Shown in pieces: positions 6,739 to 15,632 of a stretch of 41,515 nt of DNA; position 1 is the first letter of the stretch, and every line of letters starts with the position of its first letter. The position numbers and the translations under genes are program-made. This stretch comes from Lichenibacterium ramalinae. GTDB taxonomy: Bacteria; Pseudomonadota; Alphaproteobacteria; Rhizobiales; Beijerinckiaceae. The DNA lies in the NCBI RefSeq assembly GCF_004137085.1, contig NZ_QYBC01000031.1, positions 1-41,515 on the forward strand. Reading direction: 5' to 3'. The notes under the pieces are model-generated. The model saw only the letters and a list, made by a program, of their open reading frames with translations. It made no database searches and had not been told where the DNA came from.

Positions 6739-7989
6739 TCAAGTCTTGCGATTGCTGACGAAGGTCTGCATGGCCTTGACGGCCTCCGCTGGCGACATGT
6801 CGTCGGTGGCGATCTTGTTGATGACCCGCCAGTATTCGGTGGTCACGTCGAGCGGGAAGGCCTGATCGCCGTTGGCATAGGTCGCGGAAACGTTCGAGAA
6901 GATGTCCCGCCAGGTCCGGTCGAGTTCGACGTGGTCCGAGCGGTAGTCGACGCCCTTGGCCACCGAGATCGAGCTGAACGATCCGAGATATTTCTGCTGC
7001 TCCTCGGGAGAGGTGATGAAGTCCAAGAATTCTGCGGCAGCGTCCTGATGCTGGCTCTTGCTGTTGATATAGAAATACTCGCTGAAAAAATAAAGCCGGT
7101 CGGTGGCCGTGGGCATCAGGAACAGGCCGTATTTGTCGACATCGCCGTGCTGGGCGATCATGTTGACGAACCAATCGCCTTCGAGCGCCATTGCGACGCG
7201 ACCCGAGTAGAAGAGGCTCTGCGCCTGGTCGTCGGCCAGCCCCATGAACGGCTTGAGCACGAAGTTGTCGGCCCACCTCTTGAGTTCCGCGAAGCTTTGG
7301 GTGGCGCAAGGCTCCGTCGTCCAGTCCTGCTTCATGCTCATGAGGGCGTCGTGCCTGGCGGCTCCGCATTTGGCTTCGAGGATGACGTCCATCAAGCGCA
7401 TGAGGTGCCAGTTGACCGTGCCGCCGAAGGTGATGGCGGGGATGCGGGCCGCCTTGAGCTTCTCGGCATCCGCCACGAGGTCGTCGTAGGTCGTCGGCGG
7501 CGCCGTGATGCCGGCCTTCGCGAACAGGGCCTTGTTGTAGTAGAGGCCCTCACCGTGGATGAGGAAAGGGACGCCGTGACGTCCCCCCGGGTAGCGCTTC
7601 GAGTCGCTGAGGCTCGCCGGGGTGAACCGATCGTCCCAACGATATCTGGCGTAGTACCGGTCGAGCGGCGCGCTGACGCCCGCCATGGCGAACTCGCCGC
7701 CGAGCCCCAGGCCACCCCACATGAAGTAGACGTCGGGACCCTGGCCGGAGCCGGCCGAGACGCGCATCGCGGTCTTGTGCTCGTCGACGCCGCGGCTGGT
7801 GTCCTGCACGTGAACGTCGGGGTGCTTCGCCTCGAAATCCTTGATCATGCTGCCGAAAGCGGTATGCGCCGCGGGGCTCCAAGGAATCGTCCAAACCGAC
7901 AATGTGGTTTCAGCGCGCGCCGGTGCGGCCAGAACGGCGCAAGCGGCGGCAGCGAGCATCAAGCGCCCGAGGAGCACCGTCCTGAACAT
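6739..7989 (-). CDS. Sugar ABC transporter periplasmic binding protein (CUT1)
   Basis: This 416-residue protein has a signal peptide (MFRTVLLGRLMLAAAACAVL, cleavage ARA-ETT after residue 26). A Shine-Dalgarno GGGAGGT lies just before the ATG. The mature protein begins TLSVWTIPWSP and shows the SBP_bac_1/extracellular-solute-binding family 1 features: FEAKHPDVHV, GPDVYFMWGG, then YYNKALFAKAGI and aromatic-rich ligand-site segments (MALEGDWFVNM, YFFSEYFYIN). It captures a sugar in the periplasm for the two permeases that follow it. It is the first gene of the operon. A 27-bp dyad lies 24-50 bp upstream of the start codon and is a candidate operator. Confidence 0.9.
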   Translation of the reverse strand: MFRTVLLGRLMLAAAACAVLAAPARAETTLSVWTIPWSPAAHTAFGSMIKDFEAKHPDVHVQDTSRGVDEHKTAMRVSAGSGQGPDVYFMWGGLGLGGEFAMAGVSAPLDRYYARYRWDDRFTPASLSDSKRYPGGRHGVPFLIHGEGLYYNKALFAKAGITAPPTTYDDLVADAEKLKAARIPAITFGGTVNWHLMRLMDVILEAKCGAARHDALMSMKQDWTTEPCATQSFAELKRWADNFVLKPFMGLADDQAQSLFYSGRVAMALEGDWFVNMIAQHGDVDKYGLFLMPTATDRLYFFSEYFYINSKSQHQDAAAEFLDFITSPEEQQKYLGSFSSISVAKGVDYRSDHVELDRTWRDIFSNVSATYANGDQAFPLDVTTEYWRVINKIATDDMSPAEAVKAMQTFVSNRKT

Positions 7990-8012
7990 GTAACCTCCCG
8001 CGAGCTTTCTAT

Positions 8013-8039
8013 TGGACTTATCATTACCTCATATGACCA
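8013..8039 (-). promoter_or_regulatory. Candidate operator dyad upstream of the CUT1 operon
   Basis: Arms TGGACTTAT and ATATGACCA are separated by nine bases and agree at seven of nine positions as an inverted repeat (TGGnCnTAT ... ATAnGnCCA). It is placed 24-50 bp before the start codon of the binding-protein gene, where a repressor such as a GntR- or LacI-type protein would act. No regulator gene is adjacent, so this is inference from position and symmetry only. Confidence 0.35.
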
Positions 8040-8181
8040 GTGCGTCAACACCTGATGGTAGGCGCGGGCGCGCTTGCCACGGTGGGTCGAGGCCGTCCTG
8101 CTGGCGGGGCACGGCGATCGCCGTGGTTTTCGGAGACGCGAAGCCGAGGGGAACGCGGGCGATGCGCACGGGCGCCGAAGG

Positions 8182-9564
8182 TCATTCCGCCCTCCGGGAG
8201 GCTCCGGATGGCTTCCGGTCGCACCATGCCGCTGCCGCGTCGGTGTCGCCCGGCCGCACGGGGCCGAACCCTCTTCGCGGGGCGGATCCGCGGGAGCGGA
8301 AGCCCGCGACGCCGTCGAGGAGCATCTTCGGCACGAGCAGGCCCGCCGTCATCGCCAGCAGAACGACACAGGCCGTGGCGGCGTCGCCGAGCAGGTTCGC
8401 CACGATGGCGAGCGACGCCACGCCGGGCTCGCCGAGCAGAGCCATGACCCCCGAGGCCGTGCGGAACATGAAGAGGCCGGGGATCAGCGACACGACGGAG
8501 GCGAAGGCCAGCCCGCCGAAGGGCAAGCGGAACCGGTGGGCGACGGGTGTCATGACGGCGCCCACGAACAGGCACGCCACGAAGGCGCCGGACTGCACGC
8601 TGGCGCCGCGGGCGAGCAACTCCCAGCGCAGCGCATGGGCCAGCACCCCGACCACGACCGGCGCCGGGAGCGTTCTCCAAGGCATGTTGAAGAACGAACC
8701 GTAGGCGATGACCGCCAGCCCCGCCGCCAGCCCGTCGGCGGTCAGCGGCACGGGCGCGGCTGCCCCGCCGGCGGGCAGGACCGCGGCCTCGGGCGAGAGT
8801 CCGATCAGCAATCCGGCGCAGATCGCCGCGACGATCAGCCCGGCGAAGGCGAGCCGCGCGGCGCCGAGCGGGATGCGGGCCCGGGCGAGGTCGAGCATGC
8901 CGTTGAGGAAATGCGGCCCGGGCACCAGGACCATGCAGGGGCAGGCGGCGACGAGGTTCGCCGAAGCCGGGAGGCGCAATGCCAGGGCGGCGGCCGTCAC
9001 CATGCCGGCGAGCAGGGCCGCCAGGAACGGCTGCAGGAACGGGTTGCCGCTCAGCCGCGACGCCGCGCGGCGCAGGCCGGCACCAGCCCCGGCAGACGCC
9101 GCCGCGAGCGCCACGGTCGCGACGTCCGTGGCCCCGAAGATGACCGCGAGGGCGCCGGCGCCGAGCCCCGCCGCCGCGGCGAAGCGGGCGAGGCCGACCG
9201 GCGGTCTCCGTTCCACTGCCGCCAGTGCCGCGAGCGCCTCGCCGGCGCCGACCCGCCGCGCCCGCACCACCGCCACCAGCGCTTCCGCCGCGCCGACCAT
9301 CCCCATGTCGATCGCGAGCGGCGTCGCCGGCACCCGCAGGTCGGCCGCTGGACCGTCCGCCGAGATCGTCAGGCCGCCCCAGTGCGCGTCGAGCAGCAGC
9401 AGGTCGCGGCCGAGGCCCTCGCCCACCTGTCGCACGGCCACGCGGGTGCCTTCCGTGGTCTGGCCATGGATGAACAGGAGCGACGCGAGCCGACCGACCA
9501 GCATCAGGCCGGGGTCGCCGGCCCGTGTCGTCGGTTCCTCGCCGCTCCCGCCGCCCGGCGTCAT
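8182..9564 (-). CDS. Threonine/serine exporter family (ThrE-like) protein
   Basis: This 460-residue membrane protein begins at ATG 9564, which overlaps the fumC stop (ATGA), so the two are translationally coupled. Its first ~140 residues are a soluble ThrE-type domain (LMLVGRLASLLFIHGQTTEG, then GVG-rich segments), followed by about ten hydrophobic helices in two blocks, as in proteins where the PF06738 and PF12821 halves are fused. A conserved-looking loop is CPCMVLVPGPHFLNGMLDL. Corynebacterial ThrE exports L-threonine and L-serine using proton motive force; the substrate here is not proven and might instead be an organic acid or amino acid linked to the C4-acid metabolism of its operon. 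The C-terminus is an Arg-rich cytoplasmic tail. Confidence 0.8.
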   Translation of the reverse strand: MTPGGGSGEEPTTRAGDPGLMLVGRLASLLFIHGQTTEGTRVAVRQVGEGLGRDLLLLDAHWGGLTISADGPAADLRVPATPLAIDMGMVGAAEALVAVVRARRVGAGEALAALAAVERRPPVGLARFAAAAGLGAGALAVIFGATDVATVALAAASAGAGAGLRRAASRLSGNPFLQPFLAALLAGMVTAAALALRLPASANLVAACPCMVLVPGPHFLNGMLDLARARIPLGAARLAFAGLIVAAICAGLLIGLSPEAAVLPAGGAAAPVPLTADGLAAGLAVIAYGSFFNMPWRTLPAPVVVGVLAHALRWELLARGASVQSGAFVACLFVGAVMTPVAHRFRLPFGGLAFASVVSLIPGLFMFRTASGVMALLGEPGVASLAIVANLLGDAATACVVLLAMTAGLLVPKMLLDGVAGFRSRGSAPRRGFGPVRPGDTDAAAAWCDRKPSGASRRAE

Positions 9565-11024
9565 GCGCCGGCGGTACCCTCGCCCACCATGCCCTTCGGG
9601 TCGCAGACGCGGTCGAAGGTGGCGGCGTCGACGTCGCCGGACGCCAGCGCGGCGTCCCGCAGCGTCGTGCCCTCGGCCTCGGCCTTCTCGGCGATGTGGG
9701 CCGCCTTCTGATAGCCGATCACGGGGGAGAGCGCCGTCACCAGCATGAGGCTGTTGCCGACGTAGGAGGCGATCTTCGCCCTGTCGAGGTCCGTGCCCTC
9801 GACCGAGAAGGTCCGGAACTTCTCGGCTCCGTCGGCGAGGATGCGGATCATGTGCAGCACGTTGTTGATGATGATGGGCCGCATGGCGTTGAGCTCGAAG
9901 TTGCCCTGGCTTCCGGCGAAGGCCACGGCAGCATCCTCGCCCAGGACCTGGATGGAGATCATCACGATGGCCTCGCACTGGGTCGGGTTGACCTTGCCGG
10001 GCATGATGGAGGAGCCGGGCTCGTTGGCGGGCAGCTTCAGCTCGCCGAGGCCGCAGCGCGGCCCCGAGGCCAGCCAGCGCATGTCGTTGGCGATCTTCAT
10101 CAGCGCCACGGCGACGCCGCGCAGCGCCGCGCTCGCCCGCACCATGGCGTCGAGCGAGCCCTGCGCCATGAACTTGTTCGGCGCCGTGACGAAGGGTTTG
10201 CCGGTCAGCTCGGCGATCTGCCTCGCGACCGCGACGGAGAACCCCTTGGGGGCGTTCAGCCCCGTGCCGACGGCCGTGCCGCCGACGGCCAGCTCGAAGA
10301 GTCCCGCCTTCGACGCCTCCACGGCCGCCATCGCGCCGCGGATCTGCGCCGCGTAGCCGGACCATTCCTGGCCCACCGTCAGCGGCGTCGCATCCTCGAG
10401 GTGGGTGCGGCCGGTCTTGACCACGCCCATCCAGTCCGTCGCCTTGACCTCGATGGCCTTGGCCAGCGCGTCGAGCTGCGGCAGCAGGTGAGCGTCGATC
10501 TGCCCGACCGTCGCGACATGCATGGCGGTCGGGAAGGTGTCGTTGGAGGACTGGCCCATGTTGACGTCGTCGTTGGGGCCGACGGGCTGCTGCGTGCCGA
10601 GCGTGCCGCCGAGCAACTGGATGGCACGGTTCGACAGCACCTCGTTGACGTTCATGTTCGATTGCGTGCCCGAGCCCGTCTGCCACACGAACAGCGGGTA
10701 GTGGGCGTCGAGCTTGCCCGCGATCGTCTCGTCGGCGGCGCGGACGATGGCGTCCGCCTTCCAACCGGCGAGGCGCCCCTCCGCCCGGTTGACGAGCGCG
10801 CAGGCCTTCTTGACGACGCCGTAGGCGTGGTAGACGGGCATCGGCATCTTGTCGCCGCCGATGGAGAAGTGCACCAGCGAGCGCGCCGTCTGGGCCCCGT
10901 AGTACGTGTCGGCCGGCACCGCGACGGTGCCCATCGAGTCGAACTCCTTCCGCGTGCCCTTGGCGTCGAGGCCGATCGGCACGTCCGTCATCGTCGGATG
11001 GTCGTTGGTTCCAAAGCCGAGCAT
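9561..11024 (-). CDS. fumC: Class II fumarate hydratase (fumarase C)
   Basis: This is a 487-residue enzyme of the fumarase/aspartase superfamily. The signature GSSIMPGKVNPTQCE is present, together with the active-site segments TGSGTQSNMNVNEV and GRTHLEDATPLTVGQE. It catalyses reversible hydration of fumarate to L-malate in the cytoplasm without an iron-sulfur cluster. The length is about 20 residues above the typical ~465 because of an N-terminal extension (MLGFGTNDHPTMTDVPIGLD); an internal ATG in that extension would give a more usual length. It is 84 bp downstream of mqo and overlaps thrE by four bases. The context suggests that the malate it makes is oxidised by the neighbouring Mqo. Confidence 0.95.
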   Translation of the reverse strand: MLGFGTNDHPTMTDVPIGLDAKGTRKEFDSMGTVAVPADTYYGAQTARSLVHFSIGGDKMPMPVYHAYGVVKKACALVNRAEGRLAGWKADAIVRAADETIAGKLDAHYPLFVWQTGSGTQSNMNVNEVLSNRAIQLLGGTLGTQQPVGPNDDVNMGQSSNDTFPTAMHVATVGQIDAHLLPQLDALAKAIEVKATDWMGVVKTGRTHLEDATPLTVGQEWSGYAAQIRGAMAAVEASKAGLFELAVGGTAVGTGLNAPKGFSVAVARQIAELTGKPFVTAPNKFMAQGSLDAMVRASAALRGVAVALMKIANDMRWLASGPRCGLGELKLPANEPGSSIMPGKVNPTQCEAIVMISIQVLGEDAAVAFAGSQGNFELNAMRPIIINNVLHMIRILADGAEKFRTFSVEGTDLDRAKIASYVGNSLMLVTALSPVIGYQKAAHIAEKAEAEGTTLRDAALASGDVDAATFDRVCDPKGMVGEGTAGA

Positions 11025-11108
11025 TGGGCTCTCCTGGAGCGTGGGGACGAGGATGCGGTCTGCGTCAGGGTATCCCGGCGGCGCGGGGCCGGTCCGGCGG
11101 AGTGCGGT

Positions 11109-12623
11109 TCAGACGTTGTCGATCCGCAGCACGGGCGCGGTGTCGGCGCGGGTGCGGCGGCAGGCGTCGGCGTCGGTCTTGAGGTCAATGCCGTAGGTCG
11201 GGACCATCTCCTTCAGCTTCGGCATCCAGCCGTCGGCGGTGAGGCGGTCGCCGAAGCACGTCTCGATCACGTCGAGCGCGATGGAGGCCGCCGTCGAGGC
11301 GCCCGGCGAGGCGCCGAGCAGCGCCACGATGGACTTGTCCTCCGCCTTGACGATCTCCGTGCCGAACTCCAGCACGCCTTCCTCGTGCTTGAACCAGCCC
11401 GTGCTCATGTGCGGTTTGATGGTCTGCACGCGCTGGCCTGCGACGTCCTCGCGCCAGTCCTTCCTTCGGGCACGGGGGAAGAACTGCTTCAGCGTGTCGA
11501 ACTGGTGCGCCGCGCTCTGCATCACCTGGCCGACCAGGTATTCGGACAGGGGGACGTTGTCGCGCGCGACGTCGAGCAGCGGCACGATGTTGTCGTGCGT
11601 CAGCGACCCGAGCAGGTCCGTCAGCTTGCCGTGCTTGAGGAAGCGCGTCGAGAAGCCCGCGTAGGGGCCGAAGAGCAGCGACTTCCTGCCGTCGATGATG
11701 CGGAGGTCGAGATGGGGCACCGACATGGGCGGCGAGCCCGAGGAAGCCTTGCCGTACACCTTGGCGTGGTGGCGCTCGGCGAGCCCTTCCGCGTCGCAGC
11801 GCAGCCAGATGCCGCTGACCGGGAACCCGCCGTAGCCCTTGCCCTCGGGGATGCCGGATTTCTGGAGCAGCGGCAGCGCCCCGCCGCCCGCGCCGATGAA
11901 GACGAACTTCGCCGTCACCGTCGAGGACGAGCCGTCCGTCATGTCGGCGACGGTGACGCGCCAGCGGTCGCCGTCGCGGTCGAGCCCGGTCACCTTGTGC
12001 TCGTAATGGACATCGAAGCCCGGCTGCTCCGACAGGTGCTTCACCAGCAGGTGCGTCAGCGACCCGTAGGCGACGTCGGTGCCGGTGACCATGCGGGTGG
12101 CGGCGACGGGCTCCCCGGCCGCACGCCCCTCCATGATGAGCGGCGCCCATTCCGTGATCTTGGCCCCGTCCTCGCTGTACTCCATGCCCTCGTAGCAATG
12201 GTGCGCCGACATCTCCCCGTAGCGCGCCTTGAGGAAGGCGACGTTCTCGGCCCCCCAAACGAAGCTCATGTGGGGGCAAGGGTGGATGAAGGCGCGCGGG
12301 TCCGGGATGGCGCCCTGCTTGACCAGGAAGGCCCAGAGCTGGCGCGACAGGTCGAACTCGGTGTTGACCTCCAGCGCCTTCGCGATGTCGACGCTGCCGT
12401 CCGGGCGCTGGGGCGTGTAGTTCAGCTCGCAATTGGCGGCATGGCCGGTGCCGGCGTTGTTCCAGGAGCCGGAGCTTTCCTGAGCGCAATCGTGCAGGGT
12501 CTCGAACATGGCGATGTCGAGCGCGGGGTCGAGCGTCTTGAGGAAAGTCCCAAGGGTCGCGCTCATCATGCCGGCGCCGATCAGGACCACGTCGACGCTG
12601 TCGGAGCTGTGTGTTTCAGGCAA
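11109..12623 (-). CDS. mqo: Malate:quinone oxidoreductase
   Basis: This is a 504-residue FAD-dependent, membrane-associated enzyme oxidising L-malate to oxaloacetate and passing electrons to quinone. The N-terminal dinucleotide-binding motif VVLIGAGMMSATLG (residues 12-25) marks the Rossmann fold. Family-specific stretches are visible: ESSGSWNNAGTGHAANCELN, then GKVYGKASSGSPPMSVPHLD-like and FGPYAGFSTRFLKHG, and LLGASPGASTAASIALDV near the C-terminus. The length fits E. coli and Corynebacterium Mqo (about 500-550). There is no signal peptide or transmembrane helix, consistent with a peripheral inner-membrane enzyme. It lies between the cupin (30 bp upstream) and fumC (84 bp downstream). Confidence 0.95.
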   Translation of the reverse strand: MPETHSSDSVDVVLIGAGMMSATLGTFLKTLDPALDIAMFETLHDCAQESSGSWNNAGTGHAANCELNYTPQRPDGSVDIAKALEVNTEFDLSRQLWAFLVKQGAIPDPRAFIHPCPHMSFVWGAENVAFLKARYGEMSAHHCYEGMEYSEDGAKITEWAPLIMEGRAAGEPVAATRMVTGTDVAYGSLTHLLVKHLSEQPGFDVHYEHKVTGLDRDGDRWRVTVADMTDGSSSTVTAKFVFIGAGGGALPLLQKSGIPEGKGYGGFPVSGIWLRCDAEGLAERHHAKVYGKASSGSPPMSVPHLDLRIIDGRKSLLFGPYAGFSTRFLKHGKLTDLLGSLTHDNIVPLLDVARDNVPLSEYLVGQVMQSAAHQFDTLKQFFPRARRKDWREDVAGQRVQTIKPHMSTGWFKHEEGVLEFGTEIVKAEDKSIVALLGASPGASTAASIALDVIETCFGDRLTADGWMPKLKEMVPTYGIDLKTDADACRRTRADTAPVLRIDNV

Positions 12624-12653
12624 GGGATCTCTCCGTTTCGCGGGTCGCGGGCG

Positions 12654-13037
12654 TCAGCTCTTGATGAAGGGCACGGGAGTGTCGGCGCCGACGATCACGT
12701 AGGCGCGGCGCCAGGGCTGGTCGTCCATCAGGCGCCAGCTGTGGCCGCTGCCGGTCGTGTCCTCGGCCAGCAGGATGTCGCCGGGGCGGATCGTGAAGGT
12801 CGCGCCCTTGGCGGTCCTGAACTCGAGCGTGCCCGCCAGGGTGATGACGAACTGGCGGGTGGGCGCCCGATGGGGCGAGAAGGAACCGCCGGGCTCGGTC
12901 TCGCGGAACGAGATGCTGGCCGCCTCGACGGTCCCGCTCAGCACGTCCCCGCGCTCGCCCTTGGGCAGGTCGACGGCGCCCTCCTCGAACAGCGTATCGC
13001 CGTCGGGGCCGGTCCAGATGCGCACGCAACGGATCAT
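12654..13037 (-). CDS. Cupin-domain protein
   Basis: This is a 127-residue single-domain cupin. Residues about 50-110 carry the beta-barrel motifs: the first motif region SPHRAPTRQFVITLAGTLEF and the second motif PGDILLAEDTTGSGHSW. Only some of the usual metal ligands (His of SPH, His of GHSW) are visible; a full HxH...E...H set is not. It may therefore bind metal weakly or act as a small-molecule sensor or storage protein. It is cytoplasmic, with no signal peptide. It is embedded in the poxB-to-thrE run, 29 bp after the tautomerase gene and 30 bp before mqo. The function is unknown. Confidence 0.75.
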   Translation of the reverse strand: MIRCVRIWTGPDGDTLFEEGAVDLPKGERGDVLSGTVEAASISFRETEPGGSFSPHRAPTRQFVITLAGTLEFRTAKGATFTIRPGDILLAEDTTGSGHSWRLMDDQPWRRAYVIVGADTPVPFIKS

Positions 13038-13066
13038 CGGAGGAGTCTCCTGGAAGGGGTGTGGGA

Positions 13067-13447
13067 TCAGGCGAGCTGCGCGTCGCCGTTGCCGAAGGAC
13101 CAGTCCTCGGGGCCGGCCTCGACGAGGCTCACCACCAGGTCCTCGCGCCGCATGCCGGTCGCGGCCTGCAGGGCATCGGCCAGCGTCGCGTGGAAATGCC
13201 TCTTGCTGGCGGCGTCACGCCCGCGGTTGAGCGTCACCTGGACGATGACGGCCTCGGCCGAGCGCGCGATCCCGAGATAGCCGGGGTCGACGACGAGGCC
13301 GCCCGGCGGGTGCTCGGCGATGACCTGGAAGCGCTCCGCCAGGGGCACGCCGAGCGCGTCGTGGAGCGCCTGCTGGATGGCATCCCCCAGGGCGGCGCGG
13401 ACTTCGGGCGATCGGCCAGCCGGCATGTCGACGCGGACGAGCGGCAT
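13067..13447 (-). CDS. Tautomerase-superfamily protein
   Basis: This 126-residue protein begins MPLVRVDMPAGRSPE. The Pro directly after the initiator Met is the catalytic base/acid of the 4-oxalocrotonate tautomerase superfamily, exposed once Met is removed. The rest (ALGDAIQQALHDALGVPL, then FQVIAEHPPG) matches the longer tautomerase branch related to malonate-semialdehyde decarboxylase and cis-CaaD, about 120-130 residues, made of a duplicated beta-alpha-beta unit. Family members interconvert enol and keto forms of small oxo-acids or hydrate unsaturated acids. Its location between poxB and mqo makes an oxo-acid such as pyruvate or oxaloacetate a plausible substrate; oxaloacetate enol-keto conversion is my inference. 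Confidence 0.8.
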   Translation of the reverse strand: MPLVRVDMPAGRSPEVRAALGDAIQQALHDALGVPLAERFQVIAEHPPGGLVVDPGYLGIARSAEAVIVQVTLNRGRDAASKRHFHATLADALQAATGMRREDLVVSLVEAGPEDWSFGNGDAQLA

Positions 13448-13495
13448 GACGTCACTCCGATCTCTGAAGGTGGGGTTGGGCCGGGACGCGCGCCA

Positions 13496-15238
13496 TCACC
13501 GGAAGAAGCCCGACAGGCTGTTGGTGCGGGCGAGGTCGAGCACCTCGTCGCCGCGCCCGTTGAGGACGGCCTTGGCCACCCAGAGGCTGAAGCCCGCGGC
13601 CTCGGTCAGCGTGATCTTGGGCGGCATGGCGAGCTCCTGGCGGTTCGTCACCACGTCGACCAGCGCCGGGCCGGGGTGGGCGAAGGCGGCTTCGAGCGCG
13701 CCGCGCAGGTCGGCCGGGTCCTCGACGCGGGCGGCATGGACCCCCATGGCCTTCGCGACGGCGGCGAAATCAGGGTTCTGCAGCTCCACGCCGAACGCGA
13801 GGAGCCCGGACGACTTCATCTCCAGCTCGACGAAGCCGAGCGTGCCGTTGTCGATGATGACGAGCTTCACGGGCAGTTTCAGCTGCACGAGCGACATGAA
13901 CTCGCCCATCATCATGGCGAAGCCGCCGTCGCCCGAGATCGACACGACCTGCCGGCCGCGGTCGACCGCCTGGGCGCCGATGGCCATCGGCAGCGCGTTG
14001 GCCATGGAGCCGTGCGCCAGGGAGCCCAGCATGCGGCGGCGCCCGTTCATCGCGAGGTAGCGCGCCGCCCAGACCGTGGGCGTGCCGACGTCGAAGGTGA
14101 AGACCGCGTCGTCCGACGCGATCTCGCTCACCAGTTTGGCGACGTATTGGGGATGGATCGGCTCGTGCCCGGCTTCGCCGGTGGCGAGCTCGTCGAGCCC
14201 CTCGCGCGCCTTCGCGTAGTCGGCCAGGCTCTTGTCGAGGTGGGCGCGGTCCGCCTTCGCGTCGAGGCGCGGCAGCAGCGCTTCCACGGTCGAGGCCACG
14301 TCGCCCACGAGCCCGAGGTCGAGCTTGCAGCGCCGCCCGAGGTTCTCGGGCAAGAGGTCGACCTGCGCGATCAGAGCATCGGTCGGGAAGAACTGCCGGT
14401 AGGGGAAGTCCGTGCCGAGCATCAGGAGCACGTCGCAGCCCATCATGGCGTGGTAGCCGGACGAGAAGCCGATCAGCCCCGTCATGCCGACGTCGTAGGG
14501 GTTGTCCCATTCGACGTGTTCCTTGCCGCCCAGCGCGTGGACGATCGGGCTCTTCAGCGCCTCGGCGAGGCGCATCAGCGGCCCATGTGCGCCGGCGCAG
14601 CCGCGCCCGCAGAACAGGGTGACGCGCTTCCCCCCGTTCAGCATCGCCGCCAGGGCGTCGAGTTCGGCCGCGCGCGGCGTCACGGCGCTCGGCGGGGGCA
14701 GCAGCGCGGCGGCCGGCGTCGGCTTCGCGTCGGTCTTCAGCATGGCGACGTCGCCCGGGATCACCAGCACCGACACGCCGCGGTGCCCGACGGCGGCCCG
14801 GATGGCGGTGTCGAGCATGCGGGGCATCTGCTCGGCCGACGACACGAGTTCGCAGTAATGCGAGCATTCCTTGAACAGGATCTCGGGATGGGTGGCCTGG
14901 AAATAGTTCGAGCCGATCTCGGCCGAAGGGATATGGGCCGCGATGGCCAGCACCGGCACGCGGGTGCGCTGGGCGTCGTAGAGGCCGTTGATGAGGTGGA
15001 GGTTGCCCGGCCCGCAGGAGCCCGCGCAGACCGCCAGCGTGCCCGTGACCTGGGCCTCGCCCGAGGCCGCGAAGGCGGCTGCCTCCTCGTGGCGCATGTG
15101 CAGCCACTCGATCGTGCCGTCCCGGCGCAGCGCATCGGTGATGCCGTTCAGGCTGTCGCCCACGACCCCGAAGATGCGCTTGACGCCCGCCCCCTTCAGC
15201 GTGGCGACGATGAGGTCTGCGACTGTTGACGACGACAT
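13496..15238 (-). CDS. poxB: Pyruvate:ubiquinone oxidoreductase (pyruvate oxidase)
   Basis: This is a 580-residue thiamine-diphosphate and FAD enzyme that converts pyruvate to acetate and CO2 with quinone as acceptor at the inner face of the membrane. Domains: an N-terminal TPP-PYR domain with Glu51 in [15 protein letters not shown], a central FAD-type domain and a C-terminal TPP-PP domain with [12 protein letters not shown] leading to IIDNGTLGF. The last residues ([20 protein letters not shown]) correspond to the C-terminal amphipathic peptide that tethers E. coli PoxB to lipid. The length matches PoxB (572). It is the first gene of a six-gene minus-strand run. A LysR gene is divergent 394 bp away, suggesting its control. 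An acetolactate-synthase-like role is less likely because of this C-terminus. Confidence 0.88.
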   Translation of the reverse strand: MSSSTVADLIVATLKGAGVKRIFGVVGDSLNGITDALRRDGTIEWLHMRHEEAAAFAASGEAQVTGTLAVCAGSCGPGNLHLINGLYDAQRTRVPVLAIAAHIPSAEIGSNYFQATHPEILFKECSHYCELVSSAEQMPRMLDTAIRAAVGHRGVSVLVIPGDVAMLKTDAKPTPAAALLPPPSAVTPRAAELDALAAMLNGGKRVTLFCGRGCAGAHGPLMRLAEALKSPIVHALGGKEHVEWDNPYDVGMTGLIGFSSGYHAMMGCDVLLMLGTDFPYRQFFPTDALIAQVDLLPENLGRRCKLDLGLVGDVASTVEALLPRLDAKADRAHLDKSLADYAKAREGLDELATGEAGHEPIHPQYVAKLVSEIASDDAVFTFDVGTPTVWAARYLAMNGRRRMLGSLAHGSMANALPMAIGAQAVDRGRQVVSISGDGGFAMMMGEFMSLVQLKLPVKLVIIDNGTLGFVELEMKSSGLLAFGVELQNPDFAAVAKAMGVHAARVEDPADLRGALEAAFAHPGPALVDVVTNRQELAMPPKITLTEAAGFSLWVAKAVLNGRGDEVLDLARTNSLSGFFR

Positions 15239-15466
15239 GGATTCTCCTGCCGCGGCGGCATGGCCGACCGCGCTGACGAGACACCTGGAAGCGGTTCACC
15301 GCGCTCCGCGACGCGGCGTGCGGCCACGGGCCGGGGTGGGATTCGGATGCGATGGGGCCATGCGAGGCAGCATGAGGGAGCGATTGCAGCCTCGGCCGGC
15401 CACGCCTGGGGACGTCGACCGCAGTCGACACCCCGCCCGGTTGCCGTTGAGCCCCATCTCGGATGT

Positions 15467-15489
15467 ATCTGTTCTTATATCCAACAGAT
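15467..15489. promoter_or_regulatory. Perfect dyad, candidate LysR-type operator
   Basis: ATCTGTT and AACAGAT form a perfect 7-bp inverted repeat around nine bases. Inside it, TT-N9-AA gives the T-N11-A pattern typical of LysR-family binding sites. It lies between poxB (start 15238, minus) and the LysR gene (start 15633, plus), where such a regulator would control both. The rest of the 394-bp divergent region (15239-15632) shows no gene. Confidence 0.5.
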
Positions 15490-15632
15490 CTGACAAGTCG
15501 AACGCCATGTCAACAGCGAGCGGAACGGCAGACCGATTATCAGCTCAAGTGATGACTGGTGAAAGCGGGACTGATAGTCGGCTCGCGTATTCACAGGATC
15601 CGAATCGCGCTATCCAATCTCTGAGACGGAAC

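Noticed and set aside
8182-10764. A single 860-residue reading of the ThrE frame from 10764
   Set aside because: The part before 9564 is antisense-frame nonsense over fumC; the ATGA overlap and the conserved N-terminal motif place the start at 9564.
9525-13280. A 1251-codon open frame on the plus strand
   Set aside because: It lies opposite thrE, fumC, mqo and the cupin gene; the translation is biased to Arg/Gly/His/Asp with no domain, as expected for the antisense of GC-rich genes.
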